From JBOGUF01 sp050696075 (GTDB taxonomy: Bacteria > Chloroflexota > Chloroflexia > Thermomicrobiales > UBA6265): DNA of 64,000 nt. Positions 60,996 to 64,000 of this stretch are shown here, piece after piece. The DNA lies in contig JBOGUF010000128.1 of NCBI GenBank assembly GCA_050696075.1, positions 62,001 to 126,000 of the forward strand, in the 5' to 3' direction. Within the stretch, counting starts at the first letter, position 1. Every line of letters starts with the position of its first letter. The position numbers were made by a program, and so were the translations under genes. The notes beneath the pieces were generated by a model. It searched no databases, was not told where the DNA came from, and worked only from the letters and a program-made list of their open reading frames with translations.

Positions 60996-62393
60996 GTGAT
61001 TGCCAGCGCGAACGACATCGGATTTGCGTTGATCATTCTCTCGCTCGTCTTCGCCGGCGCCGCCTTGATCCGGCGCTGGACGCCCCAGTTGCGTGCCCTG
61101 TTCATCCCGACCGCGGTGATCGGCGGATTCCTCGGCCTTGCCCTCGGTCCTGAGGGGATAGGGCGCCTGAATGACGGGAATGGGATCTTCTCGAGTGGCA
61201 CGCTCTCGGTCTGGGAGGTGCTGCCGGGCCTGTTGGTCAATGTCCTGTGCGCATCGCTCTTGCTGGGCGAGCGGCTGCCACCGATCAAGGAGATTTGGTC
61301 CGTTTCGGCGCCGCATGTGATCATGGGCGGCGTGATGTCGTTCGGGCAGTTTGCGGTTGGCGGCATTATCGTGCTGCTGCTACTCGGTCCCGTTTTCGAC
61401 ACGAGCCCGGAAGCCGGCGTCCTCATCGAGATGTCCTTTGCCGGGGGGCACGGCACGCTGGCCGGGTTGGGTGGGGTGTTCGACGACCATGGCGTTGGGC
61501 AGCTTGTCGATGTCGGTCTTGGGCTGGCGACGATCGGCATGGTCACCGGGATCGTCATCGGCACACTGCTGGTCAATTACGCGGTCAAATCACCTTCGAT
61601 CCCAATTGCCCGCCAGAACCCCACGTCGCCGGAAGAGAATCTGAATATCGATCATCACCTGCCCGGGCCCGCCGATCCGCCGGTGGAGGAGTCACGCGGG
61701 ATGAGCGAGGTCACGGCGGCGGCCGTCTTCCTGGGCGTGTCGATCGCGTTGGGGATCGCGATGCTCGAGTTTCTCCGCTGGGCGACCCACCTCGTCGACT
61801 CGACGACCTTCGACCAGTTTCCACTCTTTCCGTTCACGATCCTCGGTGGCGTCATCGTCCAACTCTGCGCGGTCCGGTTCGACTTCGAGTGGGCGGTCAA
61901 TCGCCGAGCCGTCGAAGGGTTCGGGGGACTTGCGGTCGACGGGATCATCATTTGCGCCATCGGCACCCTATCATTGGCCGCGCTCGGCGAAAACATCGAG
62001 ACCCTAATCGTCCTGGCTGTCGCGTCCGTGGGGTGGAGCATCTTCATGACGCTCGTCGCCGGCAAGCGCCTCTTCGCAAAAGATTGGTTCGAGCATTCGA
62101 TCGCCGAGTTCGGCGAGTCTCAGGGCAACGTGGCGACCGGATTCATGATGGTCGACATGGCCGACCCGGCGCGCCAGACCAACGTCGTCCAAGGTTACAG
62201 CTACCGGCAGTTGATCACCCGGCCTTTCATCGGCGGCGGATTCGTCACCGCGGTTTCCGTGCCAAACATCGCCGCCTGGGGAATAACCTTCTTCACGGTC
62301 ATGACCGCGGCCATCGCCGTAGCGATGGCGGTCTGGGGAATTCGGCGGGCATCACCCGTCCGCGTCTCGGCTCTGGAGGGCGAGGGAGCGTGA
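60996..62393 (+). CDS. gltS: Sodium/glutamate symporter (GltS family)
   Basis: A 465-residue membrane protein with about ten hydrophobic segments. Family blocks: FIPTAVIGGFLGLALGPEG near residue 36, GGHGTLAGLGGVFDDHG near 150, and a late GNVATGFMMVDMADPA. The last lies near residue 374 and is rich in small residues, as in re-entrant loops. GGAGGTGA lies before the GTG start. The next gene starts with a 4-bp overlap. Confidence 0.85.
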   Translation: MIASANDIGFALIILSLVFAGAALIRRWTPQLRALFIPTAVIGGFLGLALGPEGIGRLNDGNGIFSSGTLSVWEVLPGLLVNVLCASLLLGERLPPIKEIWSVSAPHVIMGGVMSFGQFAVGGIIVLLLLGPVFDTSPEAGVLIEMSFAGGHGTLAGLGGVFDDHGVGQLVDVGLGLATIGMVTGIVIGTLLVNYAVKSPSIPIARQNPTSPEENLNIDHHLPGPADPPVEESRGMSEVTAAAVFLGVSIALGIAMLEFLRWATHLVDSTTFDQFPLFPFTILGGVIVQLCAVRFDFEWAVNRRAVEGFGGLAVDGIIICAIGTLSLAALGENIETLIVLAVASVGWSIFMTLVAGKRLFAKDWFEHSIAEFGESQGNVATGFMMVDMADPARQTNVVQGYSYRQLITRPFIGGGFVTAVSVPNIAAWGITFFTVMTAAIAVAMAVWGIRRASPVRVSALEGEGA

Positions 62394-63023
62394 GCACCAA
62401 GACCACGGACGACCGGCCTCTCCGGGCGCCGTCGCTCCTCGACGCCGTGCTCCCCTTGGCCATCCTGATTGGCCTGCTGGCGCTGTCGCTCTACCTGTAC
62501 GGGACCGACACGACCGACGGCTTGGTCCAGGTCGCGCTCATCATCTCGGCGTTCGTCGCGGCCGCGATCGCGTTGGCAGTGCGCATGTACTCTCCCTTCC
62601 CAACCATCCTCCGCGGCGCTCTGGCCGGCGGCATCATGGCGGTCATCCTTCAGCCAGATCTGGACTCGATCGGCGTTATGGACAGCATGCTGAACACCAT
62701 TTGGCTGATCCTGGCCGCGTTGAGCTTTGGAGCGGTCGCGGATGTACCAGGCCGAGTCCGCTCGGCGTGGCCTGGCCCCGACCAATCTCTCCCGCGGTAT
62801 CTCGGACGCGGGTTCCGCGACCGGCGCCCTGGTGCCGTGGAATATCTGTGGGGCCTTTCCCAGCGCAACGCTTGGGGTTGCTACCCTGGTCTGTCTCCGG
62901 TGCAGCGTCTTCAATCTGTGCATTCCGTTGACGTCGATCCTGCTCGGATCGAACGGGTTTCGAGTCAAGCGGATCGACGAACCGGTCGCATCACCGGTGG
63001 CGGCGGGGGCCGAGGTGGATTAG
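62390..63023 (+). pseudogene. nhaC: NhaC-type antiporter with a large internal deletion
   Basis: The frame starts with a GTG in the GltS stop and has an NhaC-like N-terminal part (LLDAVLPLAILIGLLALSLY ... TIWLILAALSFGAV). At about 62740 it changes frame and jumps to a C-terminal block: MYQAESARRGLAPTNLSRGI, DAGSATGALVPWNICGAF, ending LLGSNGFRVKR. Roughly 200-300 residues of the middle, including most helices, are missing. A working antiporter is not possible. The 5' part still overlaps gltS as an operon partner. Confidence 0.8.
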
Positions 63024-63066
63024 GCCGTGTTTGCACGCCGTCATCCGGCGGCGGTGGACGCCCCGT

Positions 63067-63165
63067 CGTCATGCTGAGGCAGCGACGCATCCCCCGGCGA
63101 AGCCGGTCCGTCGTGGCGGGGAGGCGCTTCGCGCGGGGATGCTTCGGCTGCGCCTCAGCATGACG
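63067..63165. repeat. Palindromic repeat element, type B
   Basis: CGTCATGCTGAGGC and GCCTCAGCATGACG are perfect 14-bp inverted ends about 70 bp apart, with GCATCCCC and GGGGATGC paired inside. It is about 99 bp and lies between the broken nhaC and the channel gene. It belongs to the same style of GTCATGCTGAGG palindrome seen in Chloroflexota. Confidence 0.75.
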
Positions 63166-63215
63166 AGGCTTGGCTAACAGGCCCTAGGGGTTGGCGCCGC
63201 GGAGGGCTTCAAGCA

Positions 63216-64000
63216 ATGAGGTCGAGACTCGAATCGCAATTCTCCGGCGCGCTCGAAAGCCTGACGTCGCTCGCCATCCGGCTGGTGGAAGCGATCGTCG
63301 TGATCATCATTGCCCGCTACCTCCATCGCTTCGTGCGCGATCGGCTGCTGCAACGGCTCGATTCGCCGACCCTTTCGGAGAGCGGACGAACCGTGATCAG
63401 CGTCCTGGCGACAGTCGTCTTCGGAATGGCGACCGCGTCCGTGTTGCTCGCCATCTGGGGGGTAACCTGGTCCGGGATCATCACCGCGATCAGTCTGGGC
63501 ACGCTGGGTATCCTCCTCGGGGTGCAGGACGTCCTCAAGAGCTTGATCGGCGGCATCTTCCTGATATTAGAGCGGCCGTATTCGATCGGGGACCGGATCA
63601 GCGTGCGCGATGTCACCGGGAGGGTGATCGGGATCGAGCTGAGGACGACGATCATTCGCTCGGACGACGGCCACCGCATCGTCGCGCCGAACTCGATCGT
63701 CTTCACCGACACGATGACCAACTACAGCCTGCGGCGCCAGATTCGGACGAGGCTGATCCTCAGCGGTATCAGTGGCAATGCGGCCGAGCTGCGAACGCGT
63801 ATCGAGCACGCGGTCGCCGGTGTGGATGGTGTCGACGGGTCGGTCGAAGTCCGCATCCGACCGCGTGGGTCCAAAGTGCGGACGCCGATCCGCGAAGGAC
63901 TCGTCGGTTCCCACACCGAGGGGCAGACGGGATCGAGAGGCACCGAAGTCTGGGTCAGTTGGTTGGGTGGAGGTGAGCCGGAGGTGCAGGAGGCGGTGGT
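63216..64000 (+). CDS. MscS-family mechanosensitive channel (3' end beyond window)
   Basis: The 261 codons in the window begin with helices (LAIRLVEAIVVIIIARYLH), a TM segment (VISVLATVVFGMATASVLLAIW), and the pore helix and beta domain: ILLGVQDVLKSLIGGIFL, then LERPYSIGDRI, VTGRVIGIELRTTIIRSDDG and APNSIVFTDTMTNYS. These match the MscS family. It would open on membrane tension. GGAGG lies ten bases before the ATG. The C-terminal part lies outside the window. Confidence 0.88.
   Translation, partial: MRSRLESQFSGALESLTSLAIRLVEAIVVIIIARYLHRFVRDRLLQRLDSPTLSESGRTVISVLATVVFGMATASVLLAIWGVTWSGIITAISLGTLGILLGVQDVLKSLIGGIFLILERPYSIGDRISVRDVTGRVIGIELRTTIIRSDDGHRIVAPNSIVFTDTMTNYSLRRQIRTRLILSGISGNAAELRTRIEHAVAGVDGVDGSVEVRIRPRGSKVRTPIREGLVGSHTEGQTGSRGTEVWVSWLGGGEPEVQEAV

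Noticed and set aside
61247..63163. A 638-codon frame on the plus strand
   Set aside because: It is a +1 shadow of GltS and NhaC with Arg-rich low-complexity content. Only its last part lies over the nhaC remnant frame.
1..64000. tRNA, rRNA or CRISPR array
   Set aside because: No T-loop GGTTCGA-type consensus in a tRNA context and no regular spacer-repeat array was found.

Overview
The window is a high-GC bacterial chromosome segment with densely packed genes, frequent GTG and some TTG starts, and clear GGAGG-type ribosome binding sites. The gene mix (extracellular contractile injection system with a DUF4157 protein, MoxR/VWA chaperone operon, TrpB2, GH15, baeRF-type release factor, many small secreted proteins with 'DNTDAEG'-like acidic linkers, and palindromic GTCATGCTGAGG-type repeats) fits Chloroflexota, perhaps a Thermomicrobia-like lineage. 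That placement is inferred from protein flavour only; no rRNA or tRNA was found. No CRISPR array or insertion sequence transposase is visible.

Layout. 1-9.9 kb (minus strand): most of an extracellular contractile injection system (eCIS) operon, read right to left as cap/DUF4255, sheath, tube 1, tail-assembly-type protein, DUF6760, tube 2, a giant DUF4157 protein, a LysM tube/baseplate protein and a VgrG spike that runs off the left edge. A predicted N-acetylmuramidase carrying an LQRTVGNQ leader motif (10.3-11.8 kb) sits just upstream and is a candidate cargo. 12-14.7 kb: a nuclease-like/phosphoribosyltransferase fusion and an MFS exporter. 14.7-21 kb: a secretion-type ATPase, then a MoxR AAA+ ATPase, two XpaC-family membrane proteins and a large VWA protein. 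21-28.5 kb: a secreted L,D-transpeptidase, a nucleotidyltransferase, an M81 peptidase, a GH15 enzyme and a GNAT acetyltransferase.

28.5-32.4 kb is a decayed accessory zone: a truncated Nudix gene, a methyltransferase tail fragment, a PIN toxin-antitoxin pair, an NHL-repeat remnant, an M42 aminopeptidase with its last metal ligand shifted out of frame, a HicAB pair and a shortened MerB-like protein. 32.4-44.1 kb is metabolic: an ABC-2 exporter with a strong promoter, an SDR, an enolase-superfamily enzyme, a phosphoesterase, an AAA ATPase, an AtzG/amidase/small-protein trio, a methyltransferase, a cyclophilin and an amidohydrolase. 44.4-52.6 kb holds secreted proteins (acidic protein, SIMPL protein, signal-peptide protein, alpha/beta hydrolase), two DNA glycosylases (Nth, AlkA-like), TrpB2 and a PAP2 enzyme.

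52.7-63 kb carries a stress/envelope set (two-domain USP, SHOCT, DUF6325, a DUF4203-like membrane protein interrupted by an amber codon, DUF1269), then a breakpoint where a LuxR helix-turn-helix remnant abuts a 5'-truncated AbgT transporter, a baeRF-type protein, a frameshifted membrane gene, leucyl aminopeptidase, a GltS-type symporter and an NhaC antiporter with a large internal deletion. An MscS channel runs off the right edge.

Several genes are broken (at least eight). Without read data I cannot separate real decay from assembly error, but the losses are of different kinds (end truncation, internal deletion, nonsense codon, abutting fragments), which argues against a single technical cause.
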